Both the position numbers and the translations under genes were made by a program. A stretch of DNA of 64,000 nt from Photobacterium lutimaris (GTDB lineage Bacteria; Pseudomonadota; Gammaproteobacteria; Enterobacterales; Vibrionaceae). Under the pieces are notes generated by a model, which was not told where the DNA came from, ran no database searches, and worked only from the letters and a program-made list of their open reading frames with translations. The stretch spans positions 1 to 64,000 of the forward strand of contig NZ_PYMH01000006.1 of assembly GCF_003025555.1 (NCBI RefSeq), read 5' to 3'. Shown one piece after another: positions 8,826 through 16,910 of this stretch; within the stretch, counting starts at the first letter, position 1, and each line of letters starts with the position of its first letter.

Positions 8826-10187
8826 ATGAATTTTAGTGCTGTCATTTTAGCCGCAGGTAAAGGGACCCGGATGTACTCAAACCTGCCGAAAGTATTACAT
8901 ACCCTTGCCGGTAAACCTATGGTTACCCATGTGATGGATGCTTGTCGTGAACTCGATGCTAACCAGTTGCACCTTGTATATGGCCACGGTGGTGACATGA
9001 TGCAATCAGTGCTGGCTAATCAAAATGCCAACTGGGTGCTTCAAGCTGAACAACTTGGAACCGGGCATGCTGTTGACCAAGCATCCTCACATTTCTCTGA
9101 TGATGAAAAAGTGTTGGTGTTATATGGTGATGTGCCATTGATTAGCCCTGAGACGTTGAAGAACTTGCTTGAAGCGCAGCCGACAGGTGGCATTGCATTG
9201 TTGACCGTCGTGTTAGATGCCCCAACAGGCTATGGTCGCATTATTCGTAAAAATGGTCCTGTGGTTGCTATTGTTGAGCAAAAAGATGCCACTGAAGAGC
9301 AGAAGTTGATTAATGAAGTCAATACCGGTGTGTTAGTGGCAACGGGTAAAGATTTGAAGCGATGGCTTTCAATGCTCAGCAATGACAATGCACAGGGTGA
9401 GTACTATCTGACAGATATTATTTCCCTCGCTCATGATGAAGGACGTGCGATCGAAGCTGTACATCCAGTCGATGCGATTGAAGTTGAAGGGGTCAATAAC
9501 CGTGTTCAACTGGTAAAACTTGAGCGTGCCTATCAAGAAAAGCAAGCTGAAAAGTTACTGGTACAAGGTGTGATGCTTAAAGACCCAAGTCGGTTTGACT
9601 TGCGTGGCCAACTGCAGTGCGGAACGGATGTTGATATTGATATCAATGTGGTAATTGAAGGTAATGTCACTCTGGGGAATAACGTTATCATTGGTGCGGG
9701 TTCGGTTCTGAAGAACTGCATTATTGCTGATAATACGTTGGTCCGCCCATATAGTGTTATTGAAGATACGATCATTGGTGAGGCGTGTACCGTCGGTCCA
9801 TTCAGTCGACTTCGTCCTGGCACTGAGCTTAAAAATGATGCCCACGTTGGTAACTTTGTTGAGACTAAGAAAGTAACGTTGGGCCAAGGCTCTAAAGCGA
9901 ACCACCTGACTTACCTAGGCGATGCTGAAATCGGTGAGCGGGTGAATATTGGTGCAGGTACAATTACTTGTAATTATGATGGCGCCAATAAATTTAAGAC
10001 AACCATTGGCGACGATGTCTTTGTTGGCTCAGATAGCCAGTTGATCGCTCCGGTAGCCATTGCTAATGGCGCGACAATCGGTGCGGGTTCGACGGTAAAT
10101 AAGAATGTTGGTGAAAACGAGTTGGTGATCACCCGTGTCGCACCGAAGGTTAAAAATGACTGGCAGCGTCCAGTGAAAATCAAATAA
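8826..10187 (+). CDS. glmU: Bifunctional GlcNAc-1-P uridyltransferase / GlcN-1-P acetyltransferase
   Basis: Catalyses the last two steps of UDP-GlcNAc synthesis. The N-terminal pyrophosphorylase domain carries [20 protein letters not shown] (residues ~8-27) and YGDVPLIS. The C-terminal half is a left-handed beta-helix with hexapeptide repeats ([19 protein letters not shown] onward) containing [19 protein letters not shown] and [11 protein letters not shown] of the acetyltransferase site. Its 453 residues match the family. A GGAG ribosome binding site is present. In many vibrios glmU lies behind the atp operon; here it sits with glmM in a glycan-precursor block, so it could be an extra copy. 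That cannot be decided from this window. Confidence 0.95.
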   Translation: MNFSAVILAAGKGTRMYSNLPKVLHTLAGKPMVTHVMDACRELDANQLHLVYGHGGDMMQSVLANQNANWVLQAEQLGTGHAVDQASSHFSDDEKVLVLYGDVPLISPETLKNLLEAQPTGGIALLTVVLDAPTGYGRIIRKNGPVVAIVEQKDATEEQKLINEVNTGVLVATGKDLKRWLSMLSNDNAQGEYYLTDIISLAHDEGRAIEAVHPVDAIEVEGVNNRVQLVKLERAYQEKQAEKLLVQGVMLKDPSRFDLRGQLQCGTDVDIDINVVIEGNVTLGNNVIIGAGSVLKNCIIADNTLVRPYSVIEDTIIGEACTVGPFSRLRPGTELKNDAHVGNFVETKKVTLGQGSKANHLTYLGDAEIGERVNIGAGTITCNYDGANKFKTTIGDDVFVGSDSQLIAPVAIANGATIGAGSTVNKNVGENELVITRVAPKVKNDWQRPVKIK

Positions 10188-10335
10188 CACAATAGAAACG
10201 TCTCGCTAGAAATTTAGCAGTTAGAAAGCTTGCTCACTCATAAAGCTAATCAATAGCAATCATTATTCAAGAGCAAGGCTATCCAACGTAAGAATACTTC
10301 ATACATACAGAAAAATAATTCAGAGATACAAACGA

Positions 10336-11682
10336 ATGACTAGAAAATATTTTGGCACCGATGGTGTGCGCGGCAAAGTGGGTGACTACCCAATTACCCC
10401 TGATTTTGCATTGAAGCTTGGCTGGGCTGCAGGTCGTGTTCTCTCTCGTCAGGGCACCAAGAAAGTGATCATTGGTAAAGATACCCGTATTTCAGGCTAT
10501 ATGTTGGAATCCGCGCTTGAAGCAGGCCTGTCGGCTGCGGGTATCAACGCTATCTTGACCGGTCCTATCCCAACCCCAGCGGTGGCATATCTGACCAAAA
10601 CATTCCGTGCGGAAGCCGGTATTGTGATTAGTGCGTCTCACAACCCATATTACGATAATGGGATTAAGTTCTTCTCGGAAAGTGGTGAGAAACTGCCGGA
10701 TGAGGTTGAGCTGGCGATTGAAGCTGAGCTTGATAAAGACATCGAATGTGTATCGTCTGACTTGTTGGGTAAAGCGCGCCGTATGGAAGATGCGGCTGGC
10801 CGTTACATTGAGTTTTGTAAGGGCACCTTCCCATCTGCGTTGTCTTTGGCGGGCATGAAGATTGTGGTCGACAGTGCCAATGGCGCGGCATACCACATTG
10901 CTCCGTCGGTATTCAGTGAGTTGGGTGCTGAGGTTATCGCGATTGGTAATCAACCCAACGGTTTGAATATCAATGACAAGTGCGGTGCCACATCAATGGC
11001 GCTTATTCAAAAGGCTGTTGTTGAACATAAAGCTGACTTGGGTATTGCCCTTGATGGTGATAGTGACCGCATCATGATGGTCGACAGTAAAGGTAACGTA
11101 GCCGATGGTGACCAAATCCTTTTTGTACTGGCTAAGCAAGCATTGATTGATGGCCAGCTGAAAGGTGGCGTAGTAGGTACTTTGATGTCCAACATGGGCC
11201 TTGAAGTGGCGCTGGCTAAACTGGGTATTCCGTTTGTCCGTGCTAACGTGGGTGACCGCTATGTGATGGAGCAGTTGCTTGAGCGCAATTGGTGGCTAGG
11301 TGGCGAGAACTCTGGTCACGTCATTTGCCGTAACTTGGTGACCACTGGTGATGCGATTGTTGCAGCATTGCAAGTATTGGCAGTCATTCAGCGCAGCGGT
11401 AATACCCTCGATACACTATTAGCTGATATGCCAATGATGCCACAGGTGCTGATCAATGTTCGCTTTAGTGGTGAAAATCAGCCGCTTGAATCTGATCTGG
11501 TGAAAAGCGCCGTGATTGAAGCTGAGCAAGCGATGGAAGTGGGTACTGACACACCGAAAGGCCGTATCTTACTGCGTAAGTCTGGTACCGAGCCGTTAAT
11601 CCGCGTGATGGTTGAAGCAGAATCAGCAGAAATGGCGCAGCAGTGGGCTGAACATATTGCCGAGGCAGTGAAAGCCGCTTAA
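10336..11682 (+). CDS. glmM: Phosphoglucosamine mutase
   Basis: Interconverts glucosamine-6-phosphate and glucosamine-1-phosphate, supplying GlmU. The phosphohexomutase features are complete: start [20 protein letters not shown], phosphoserine loop [15 protein letters not shown] with Ser101, metal loop [13 protein letters not shown], sugar-specificity GGENSGHVI, and the C-terminal phosphate loop [12 protein letters not shown]. The length of 448 is normal. It lies 148 bases behind glmU and ends in a strong terminator. Elsewhere in gammaproteobacteria glmM usually follows ftsH-folP, so this position behind glmU is unusual and may mark a pathway-dedicated copy. Confidence 0.95.
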   Translation: MTRKYFGTDGVRGKVGDYPITPDFALKLGWAAGRVLSRQGTKKVIIGKDTRISGYMLESALEAGLSAAGINAILTGPIPTPAVAYLTKTFRAEAGIVISASHNPYYDNGIKFFSESGEKLPDEVELAIEAELDKDIECVSSDLLGKARRMEDAAGRYIEFCKGTFPSALSLAGMKIVVDSANGAAYHIAPSVFSELGAEVIAIGNQPNGLNINDKCGATSMALIQKAVVEHKADLGIALDGDSDRIMMVDSKGNVADGDQILFVLAKQALIDGQLKGGVVGTLMSNMGLEVALAKLGIPFVRANVGDRYVMEQLLERNWWLGGENSGHVICRNLVTTGDAIVAALQVLAVIQRSGNTLDTLLADMPMMPQVLINVRFSGENQPLESDLVKSAVIEAEQAMEVGTDTPKGRILLRKSGTEPLIRVMVEAESAEMAQQWAEHIAEAVKAA

Positions 11683-11703
11683 CTGAAAAACTGTCAAATT
11701 ATT

Positions 11704-11738
11704 AAAGGGCGATTCTCCTCTGGGGAATCGCCCTTTTT
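11704..11738 (+). terminator. Intrinsic terminator after glmM
   Basis: 12-bp perfect stem AAAGGGCGATTC / GAATCGCCCTTT with a short loop and a T run. Confidence 0.85.
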
Positions 11739-11940
11739 GCGTTTTAGGCCCACGGAAATTGGGTGCTCGATTTTTGCACCTTGGCGATGAGTTTGTTACA
11801 GGTACTGGGCTGAAAAATCGTATCACTTAATGTAGACTGCTTGGCAGTGTAAAACGGTTATGCGGGAAGGGGAGTGAGGCTTGCTCACCGTTCCACTTTC
11901 TTGCGTCTGAAAGACCGGCTTTTGAAATATAAGGGACAGT

Positions 11941-12369
11941 ATGTTTAATAAAATTCTGGTGGTTTGCGTTGGCAACATCTGCCGTTCTCCATCGGGTGAA
12001 TACCTTTTGAAGCACCACTTACCTAATAAGCACATTGCCTCCGCCGGTGTTGGTGCGATGGTGGGTAAACCGGCTGATAAAACCGCTGCTGAAGTCGCGC
12101 TTGAGCACGGTGTTAGTCTGGAAGGGCATGTGGCCCAACAGCTTACTAGCGAGCTTTGCCGCGATTACGACTTGATTTTGGTGATGGAAAAAGGCCATAT
12201 CGAAGCAGTAACCAACATTGCACCGGAAGCACGTGGCAAAACCATGCTATTTGGTCAGTGGATTGGTCAAAAAGATATTCCTGACCCATACCGCCAGAGC
12301 CGCGAAGCGTTCGACTTTGCCTATGAGCTGATTGATGAATCAGCCAAAGCGTGGGCGAAGAAGCTGTAA
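11941..12369 (+). CDS. wzb: Low-molecular-weight protein-tyrosine phosphatase (Wzb-type)
   Basis: Cytosolic phosphatase that in capsule and exopolysaccharide systems dephosphorylates the Wzc tyrosine autokinase. The P-loop VCVGNICRSPS carries Cys9 and Arg15 (C-x5-R), and the acid loop DIPDPYRQ carries Asp115. Its 142 residues fit the family. AAGGGA precedes the ATG. Normally wza-wzb-wzc are contiguous; here neither the outer-membrane exporter nor the kinase gene is adjacent and the gene stands alone, 258 bases behind glmM. Either the partners lie elsewhere or this phosphatase regulates other tyrosine-phosphorylated envelope enzymes. Confidence 0.88.
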   Translation: MFNKILVVCVGNICRSPSGEYLLKHHLPNKHIASAGVGAMVGKPADKTAAEVALEHGVSLEGHVAQQLTSELCRDYDLILVMEKGHIEAVTNIAPEARGKTMLFGQWIGQKDIPDPYRQSREAFDFAYELIDESAKAWAKKL

Positions 12370-12417
12370 GTAATTTAGCCACCTTGGTATGTGTTTCTAC
12401 AGGTATCAAGGTGCTAT

Positions 12418-12807
12418 TCAAAGATCGTTTATATTAGGAATTAAAATTCCCTGAACTGGTTCTGGTTCTTCAAGCTCCTGACATTTCGCTTTATTGGCTT
12501 GCACTTCATTTAGCATTTCCTTGGCACTACTCTTTAAATCGTCTCTCTTGATACAGTCTAATGTCAAAATGGCCGGAGAGCCTTTTTCTAAACTATTACG
12601 AAAGGTGAGGGTATAGTTATTCTGATGAGTGTGGTTGAGTGATCCTACAAACGCTTTTGGCGTTATTTTTATTCGTGTTGTATTGATAGATCGAGGGTTA
12701 AATTGAAATACGCCTTCATAAGGGGAAGATACTTCTATTACGTTCAGTAACCGGCAAACTTTCGTTGAGTCAGAGAAATAAAATAACATAATAATATACC
12801 GATACAA
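12418..12807 (-). CDS. Hypothetical protein, 129 codons (uncertain start)
   Basis: I do not recognise this ORF. It encodes a mainly hydrophilic protein with a run of acidic residues near the C-terminus (CQELEEPEPVQGI) and two or three cysteines, and no membrane segment or clear signal peptide. The outermost start is TTG; the first ATG is at 12789 and would give 123 residues; neither has a convincing ribosome binding site. It lies downstream, in the same orientation, of the group II intron remnant whose 3' end is at 12912. A stop codon separates its frame from the intron junction, so it is not obviously the interrupted gene. It could be a decayed small lipoprotein or periplasmic gene that lost its N-terminus. 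Confidence 0.4.
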   Translation of the reverse strand: MYRYIIMLFYFSDSTKVCRLLNVIEVSSPYEGVFQFNPRSINTTRIKITPKAFVGSLNHTHQNNYTLTFRNSLEKGSPAILTLDCIKRDDLKSSAKEMLNEVQANKAKCQELEEPEPVQGILIPNINDL

Positions 12808-12834
12808 TTCTAGTCTTTAGTGTTCAGCATTTGA

Positions 12835-12897
12835 TTTAAGGGCTGCAAAAAATCGCTATGTTGCAGCTACGTGTTGCTGGCTCATTACAGCCCTAAG
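12835..12897. repeat. Imperfect palindrome adjoining the group II intron 3' end
   Basis: Outer arms TTAAGGGCTGCA and TTACAGCCCTAA can pair around about 38 bases containing a second small inverted repeat (GTTGCAGC...). It lies in the 3' flank of the intron remnant. Hairpins are common landmarks of bacterial group II intron insertion sites. Confidence 0.4.
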
Positions 12898-12911
12898 GCG
12901 TAACACATTTT

Positions 12912-12990
12912 GTCGAGTAGACGACACCTGTTACCAAGTGCCGTCTCCCTAAGAAACGTACGTGCAACTTTCACAGCATACGGCTCAAGC
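12912..12990 (-). mobile_element. Group II intron remnant: domains V and VI (3' end only)
   Basis: On the minus strand, bases 12986 to 12953 form a 34-nt domain V: GAGCCGTATGCTGT, GAAA tetraloop, then GTTGCACGTACGTTTC. It has the AGC catalytic triad region and the canonical length. One C/T mismatch replaces the normal C-G pair near the base. Immediately 3' (12950 to 12912) is domain VI: an 11-bp helix GACGGCACTTG / CAGGTGTCGTC closed by a GTAA tetraloop, a bulged A in TACTC as branch point, and the terminal GAC. No reverse-transcriptase ORF, domain I or 5' end is present upstream, so only the 3' end of a formerly larger intron survives. Confidence 0.75.
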
Positions 12991-13306
12991 CTTCACTAAA
13001 GCATCGTTTGATACCCAGCAACTTATAAAGCAGTCAGAGCAGGATCGTTCCAAGAGTTCCGAGCTAGCCTTTTGGACTTTCTCTTTGCCAAGTATTCTTG
13101 GTTTTGAGGGGCAAAAGGTGTTGCTGCACTTTGGCTATTTGGAAGAGATTGAACTGGCAATCCATATCCATGATCTTCTGCCAACCGTGAAATTGCCACT
13201 GGCCTTTTCGGTTGATGAAGTAATTAAGGGCTATCTATTTGGTCGGTTGTCTATGGCTCAATCATTATGTTGTAGAAATACAATGGCAGCATCTAATCCT
13301 GAGTAA
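12962..13306 (+). CDS. Doubtful ORF over intron remnant and serB-like 3' end
   Basis: An open frame of 114 codons starting with GTG inside the domain V sequence of the intron remnant and ending 49 bases inside the convergent phosphatase gene. The middle (residues ~25-100) reads like an ordinary soluble protein, with no motif I recognise. The start region is intron RNA sequence and there is no ribosome binding site. If anything real is here it is the C-terminal part of a truncated gene fused to intron debris. Confidence 0.2.
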   Translation: MQLSQHTAQAFTKASFDTQQLIKQSEQDRSKSSELAFWTFSLPSILGFEGQKVLLHFGYLEEIELAIHIHDLLPTVKLPLAFSVDEVIKGYLFGRLSMAQSLCCRNTMAASNPE

Positions 13307-14160
13307 TTGATGGAATATGGCGACTCCCTTCTCACCAATGCTTTGCCATGGTATGAGATACCCAGTCCTGCTTTGTGGATCATCTTCAGGTCATTAGCAC
13401 CATCGCCGATGGCAACAACATCATCGGCTGTGAACGCGTATTGCTCCATCAATTGCTGCAGTGTATTGGCTTTGACATCGGCATCAACAATGAGATCGCC
13501 CGCTTCACCCGTTACCTTACCGTCTTTCACGATGATCTCATTGGCGCAGACAAAATCTAACCCGAACTTATCTCTGATCCTTTCGGCAAAGTAAGTAAAC
13601 CCACCAGAAAGAATGGCGACTTTAAAGCCATGCTCTTTCAAAAAGGTCAGTAGCCTCGATGCTCCCGGTGTCATATTCAGGTTGTCAAAAATGCTATCAA
13701 GTACGGAAATATCGATCCCTTCCAACAATGCCATGCGACGCCTGAAGCTTTCACTGAAATCAATTTCTCCGCGCATTGCGGATTCTGTTATATCAGAAAC
13801 TTCATCTGAAACACCGGCTTCCTGAGCCAATTCAACAATCACCTCGTGTTGAATAAGGGTTGAGTCCATATCGAAGACAACAAGCCCACGGGGTTTTAAG
13901 TCAGACGGCTGGACAAAAACATCGCATTTATACTGAGAAGATATTTCACTGATTTTGTTTTTGAAGTCGGTTAGCTTTGAAGTCTCAGCACAAATTTCAA
14001 AACTCAACGCGCCATCGAAGTATCGGTGTGTGTGTCGGCCTTTGATAACGAAGTCATAGCTGCCAATAATGGTTTCAATTTTTTGTATAAGGGATCCATC
14101 GTTTGATTCAATAAGGGAAACAACGTAATTTTCTTTGTTATTTTTCACTATATACACCAT
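13258..14160 (-). CDS. HAD-family phosphoserine phosphatase (SerB-like, probable second copy)
   Basis: Hydrolyses a small phosphomonoester, most likely O-phosphoserine. The C-terminal ~210 residues have the complete HAD set: VVFDMDSTLIQHE with nucleophile Asp97 and acid Asp99, AILSGGFTYFAERI (Ser motif II), the conserved Lys region VKANTL, and VAIGDGANDLKMIHKAG for magnesium. The N-terminal ~90 residues are an ACT-like domain as in SerB but divergent. At 300 residues it is shorter than the usual 320-330 of gammaproteobacterial SerB and its sequence differs noticeably, so it is probably a paralogue. It lies 57 bases downstream of an organophosphate antiporter in the same direction, which suggests joint use of an imported phospho-compound. 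Confidence 0.82.
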   Translation of the reverse strand: MVYIVKNNKENYVVSLIESNDGSLIQKIETIIGSYDFVIKGRHTHRYFDGALSFEICAETSKLTDFKNKISEISSQYKCDVFVQPSDLKPRGLVVFDMDSTLIQHEVIVELAQEAGVSDEVSDITESAMRGEIDFSESFRRRMALLEGIDISVLDSIFDNLNMTPGASRLLTFLKEHGFKVAILSGGFTYFAERIRDKFGLDFVCANEIIVKDGKVTGEAGDLIVDADVKANTLQQLMEQYAFTADDVVAIGDGANDLKMIHKAGLGISYHGKALVRRESPYSINYSGLDAAIVFLQHND

Positions 14161-14217
14161 GAGTACGAGTCAGTATGGCCTTCCCCTGAAAAGCGGGAGG
14201 AAAGCGCATTGAATAAA

Positions 14218-15546
14218 CTATTTTAGTTTGTGTGTGAATGAGAGAATAGCCAGACAAACGGTCATGACAATAATCGAGCCTAAGGCATAAACAAACACAC
14301 CATCCCAATCAAAACTCGATTTGATCATGACAACAGGTACACCTGCAAGTGCAGCGCCCAAGTAACTGAACAAGCCCCTGAAGCCCGTTACGCTGCCCGA
14401 TGCATCTTTATGGGTCACATCTAAACAGCCTACAGCGAATAACATATGGGGGCCATACAGTGCAAAACCGATGATGCCAAATAGCACGGCTGTATACATG
14501 TACGATAAGCCTTGAACCATAGGGACGAGCGCGAGCGACACACATAGCGCAATCGCGAACATAAGGCCGGTCATCCAACGATTGTTCTTGAACAAGATAT
14601 CTGATAAATACCCGGCTAACAGACCACCAACCAAGCCGCCGACTTCGAACCAACTGACGATCGAGTTTGCGGTCACTAAGTCCCAGCCAAGCATTTGCGT
14701 ATAATAGATAGTTGGCCAGTCATTAAGGATAGTCCGGGCAATATAGACGCACGTATCACCACCAATAATCAGCCAGACGAACGGGTTTTTCAGGATATGT
14801 TTAAAAAACATTTCCTTAAAGCTCACATCCGGCTTGCTCTCTTTGACGTGTTGGATTTCACTTTCATCTTGACGCCATTCGCCCACCGTTGGCAGCCCTT
14901 TTGAGCGCGGTCTGTCATGGATGGTGAATAGAGCAATCAGGCCCATTAGCAAGGAGATCGCGCCAGGCACAAAGAAACCCATACGCCAATCACCGGTGCT
15001 GGTAATAGCAAATGCCGTCAGTATTGGTGCCAGTGCGCCACCAACATTATGCGCTCCCTCAACGACAGCCCACCAGCGGCCACGTTCATTTTTTGAGAAC
15101 CACTCCGCCATCATCTTAGCCATAGGCGGGAAGCTGGTTCCCTGTACAATTGCGTTTAAGCAAAAGAAGATGAAAAATGCCGTCACGCTTTCTGAAAAAC
15201 CAAATAAGATATTGATGATACCGATGGCAATCAGCGCAGGCCCCGTCATGGCTCTAGGATTGATTTTGTCGACCATCATCCCGCCGACAAACTTCATTGC
15301 GCCGTACAGAATGTAGAACATAGACGACATAACACCAAAGTCTGTGGCGGTTAAGTCGGTACTTTCGAAAATAGCTGGCATCGCCGCAGCAAAGTTCTTT
15401 CTTGTTAAATAAAACACGACGTAAGAAAAGAATATTGAAATTAGAATTTCTTTACGTAGTTTTTTATATTTTTTATCTATGCGGTCTTGCTCTAAGGTGA
15501 CAGGAATGTCAGGTTGCAATTTAATTGAATTTATAACTCGTTCCAT
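14218..15546 (-). CDS. Organophosphate:phosphate antiporter family MFS transporter (GlpT/UhpT/PgtP-like)
   Basis: Inner-membrane 12-helix major facilitator of the OPA family, expected to exchange inorganic phosphate for an organophosphate. The hallmark first-helix motif FYLTRKNFAAAMPAIF is present near residues 46-61. The second conserved arginine appears in VYIARTILNDWPTIYY, matching the phosphate-coordinating arginine pair of GlpT. Other family pieces are GGDTCVYIAR and FALYGPHMLFAVGCLDV. The length of 442 is normal. The substrate is unknown. With a phosphoserine-phosphatase-like gene behind it, phosphoserine or phosphoglycerate is a reasonable inference. The ribosome binding site is weak. 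The 1.36-kb region upstream holds no visible regulator gene of the PgtABC or UhpAB type. Confidence 0.85.
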   Translation of the reverse strand: MERVINSIKLQPDIPVTLEQDRIDKKYKKLRKEILISIFFSYVVFYLTRKNFAAAMPAIFESTDLTATDFGVMSSMFYILYGAMKFVGGMMVDKINPRAMTGPALIAIGIINILFGFSESVTAFFIFFCLNAIVQGTSFPPMAKMMAEWFSKNERGRWWAVVEGAHNVGGALAPILTAFAITSTGDWRMGFFVPGAISLLMGLIALFTIHDRPRSKGLPTVGEWRQDESEIQHVKESKPDVSFKEMFFKHILKNPFVWLIIGGDTCVYIARTILNDWPTIYYTQMLGWDLVTANSIVSWFEVGGLVGGLLAGYLSDILFKNNRWMTGLMFAIALCVSLALVPMVQGLSYMYTAVLFGIIGFALYGPHMLFAVGCLDVTHKDASGSVTGFRGLFSYLGAALAGVPVVMIKSSFDWDGVFVYALGSIIVMTVCLAILSFTHKLK

Positions 15547-16616
15547 TTCAAATTACCATTTAACGTAAATTATTTGCAGCTGTAAAAACCTTGCAGATTA
15601 AGACCCACAAAGTGAATTGTTATCCAACAAAAAACGCTGGATTGCTATAAAGGCTGAAAGTCAGGCAGGGTGATGCAGTGACTTAAAGTGCGGACAATAT
15701 TTTATTATTTGATTTCTGATTATATAGAACATCCTTGTTTATTTGTGGGTGCACTTGTTCCAGACCACAATAAATCCAGGAGAAAACCTAGTATTTAAAG
15801 TAAGTATAGATATTCCATATTATGTAAGTGCTAGACCTATAGCTATGACAGTTAGAAGAATAGTAACTATAAGTCAATATGATAACTTTCGATTAAAACA
15901 TATAAAAACCCCCTAAAGCATCACAGCTTTACCTGAATCATTTTCTAGACTCTACAATTATTGCTTTGCACTTCGTTCTCTGAAGAGGTGTAAGATAATG
16001 ATGAAGACTACTTTTTTGAAATTTAACCGTACACCAACACAACCTCCATATTTTATAAGGCGATAAGGTGGAGTCTGATTATGGGTAGCCAGAACAATAC
16101 TGACGATGCATGCATTATACTGAAGGGGAATATAGATTACATCACAGCAAGCGCTGGTATGTGATACATGACGCATACGGGGGGTTAAATAAACACAACA
16201 TGTACATAATTGGATGTTGCTCACTCATCAGGGTTACATCATATTAACCCCCTTAACAATATTCACGAATTATTTAATTGAAATTATTCTGACTTTAAAG
16301 TTATTGAAAAATCGGTTTCATTCACCGCATCATTAATAGTTTGTGATTCATTTGATTGCTAACATACAAAGTACAACGGTTTACTATTTAATATAATACA
16401 TTAAGGTCTCATTCATCCTGCGAATGAATTGTTGAAAACTAACACGGTGATAAGCTCTTTAAATCGATAATACTTCCAGCCTCACCTATCCAGCGAATAA
16501 CAATTTGTATTGTTTAGGTTTTGAGACAAGGTAAGGCGTTTGGTTACGATGACGTCGAAATTAATTGCGATATAGTTGATAACTATTTGGTGATATTTCT
16601 CTAAGCTTTAGTGTTT

Positions 16617-16727
16617 ATGTCCAGCAATTCGAAACCTGAAAGAAAGTTGCTGAGGATATCTACCATATCGACATTATTTTACGCACTTCTGGGTATTGGT
16701 TTTGGTCATTGGATAGGCTTGTTATGA
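16617..16727 (+). pseudogene. Possible N-terminal remnant of a cation-diffusion-type transporter
   Basis: An ATG opens 36 codons ending at TGA. The peptide has a charged start (SKPERKLLR) and then one hydrophobic helix (STLFYALLGIGFGHWIGLL). This resembles the N-terminus and first membrane segment of bacterial CDF-type cation transporters. Nothing in any frame downstream continues the protein. No good ribosome binding site. The identification rests on a short stretch and is tentative. Confidence 0.3.
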
Positions 16728-16867
16728 TGGTGGGCGTTATTGATACAATCAGGCTCACTGAAGATTCAGCTCTAATTTACACCGTTCAATTCTTATAAAA
16801 CGATTAAATACTCCCTATTAAGTGATTCATTTTTTCTACAGATAGCCATATTTAGACGTACGAAGGC

Positions 16868-16896
16868 AAATGCCACCAGAATATCTGGTGGCATTT
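16868..16896 (-). terminator. Hairpin terminator after the adenine permease/deaminase operon
   Basis: Perfect 13-bp stem AAATGCCACCAGA / TCTGGTGGCATTT with a 3-base loop, 14 bases beyond the ade stop codon. The U tract is short, but the stem is symmetrical and strong. Confidence 0.7.
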
Positions 16897-16910
16897 GGGG
16901 GCGTTTCTAG

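Larger units (their letters stand above)
15547..16910. other. 1.36-kb gap with gene debris
   Basis: AT-rich and without an intact gene. The palindrome TTGTTGGATAACAA (about 15616-15629) lies upstream of the antiporter and could be an operator. A short open stretch at about 16510-16605 reads like the tail of a lost protein. A start-to-stop fragment at 16617-16727 resembles the first helix of a cation transporter. A terminator-like hairpin closes the region at 16868-16896. The 88-codon minus-strand frame at 15958-16224 is not credible as a protein. Confidence 0.5.

Noticed and set aside
15612..15632. Lac-operator-like sequence upstream of the antiporter
   Set aside because: GGATAACAATTCAC resembles half of lacO, but no LacI-family gene is nearby; only the short palindrome itself is worth noting.
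15958..16224. 88-codon minus-strand ORF
   Set aside because: The composition is Cys/His-rich and random-looking, with no ribosome binding site and no family features.
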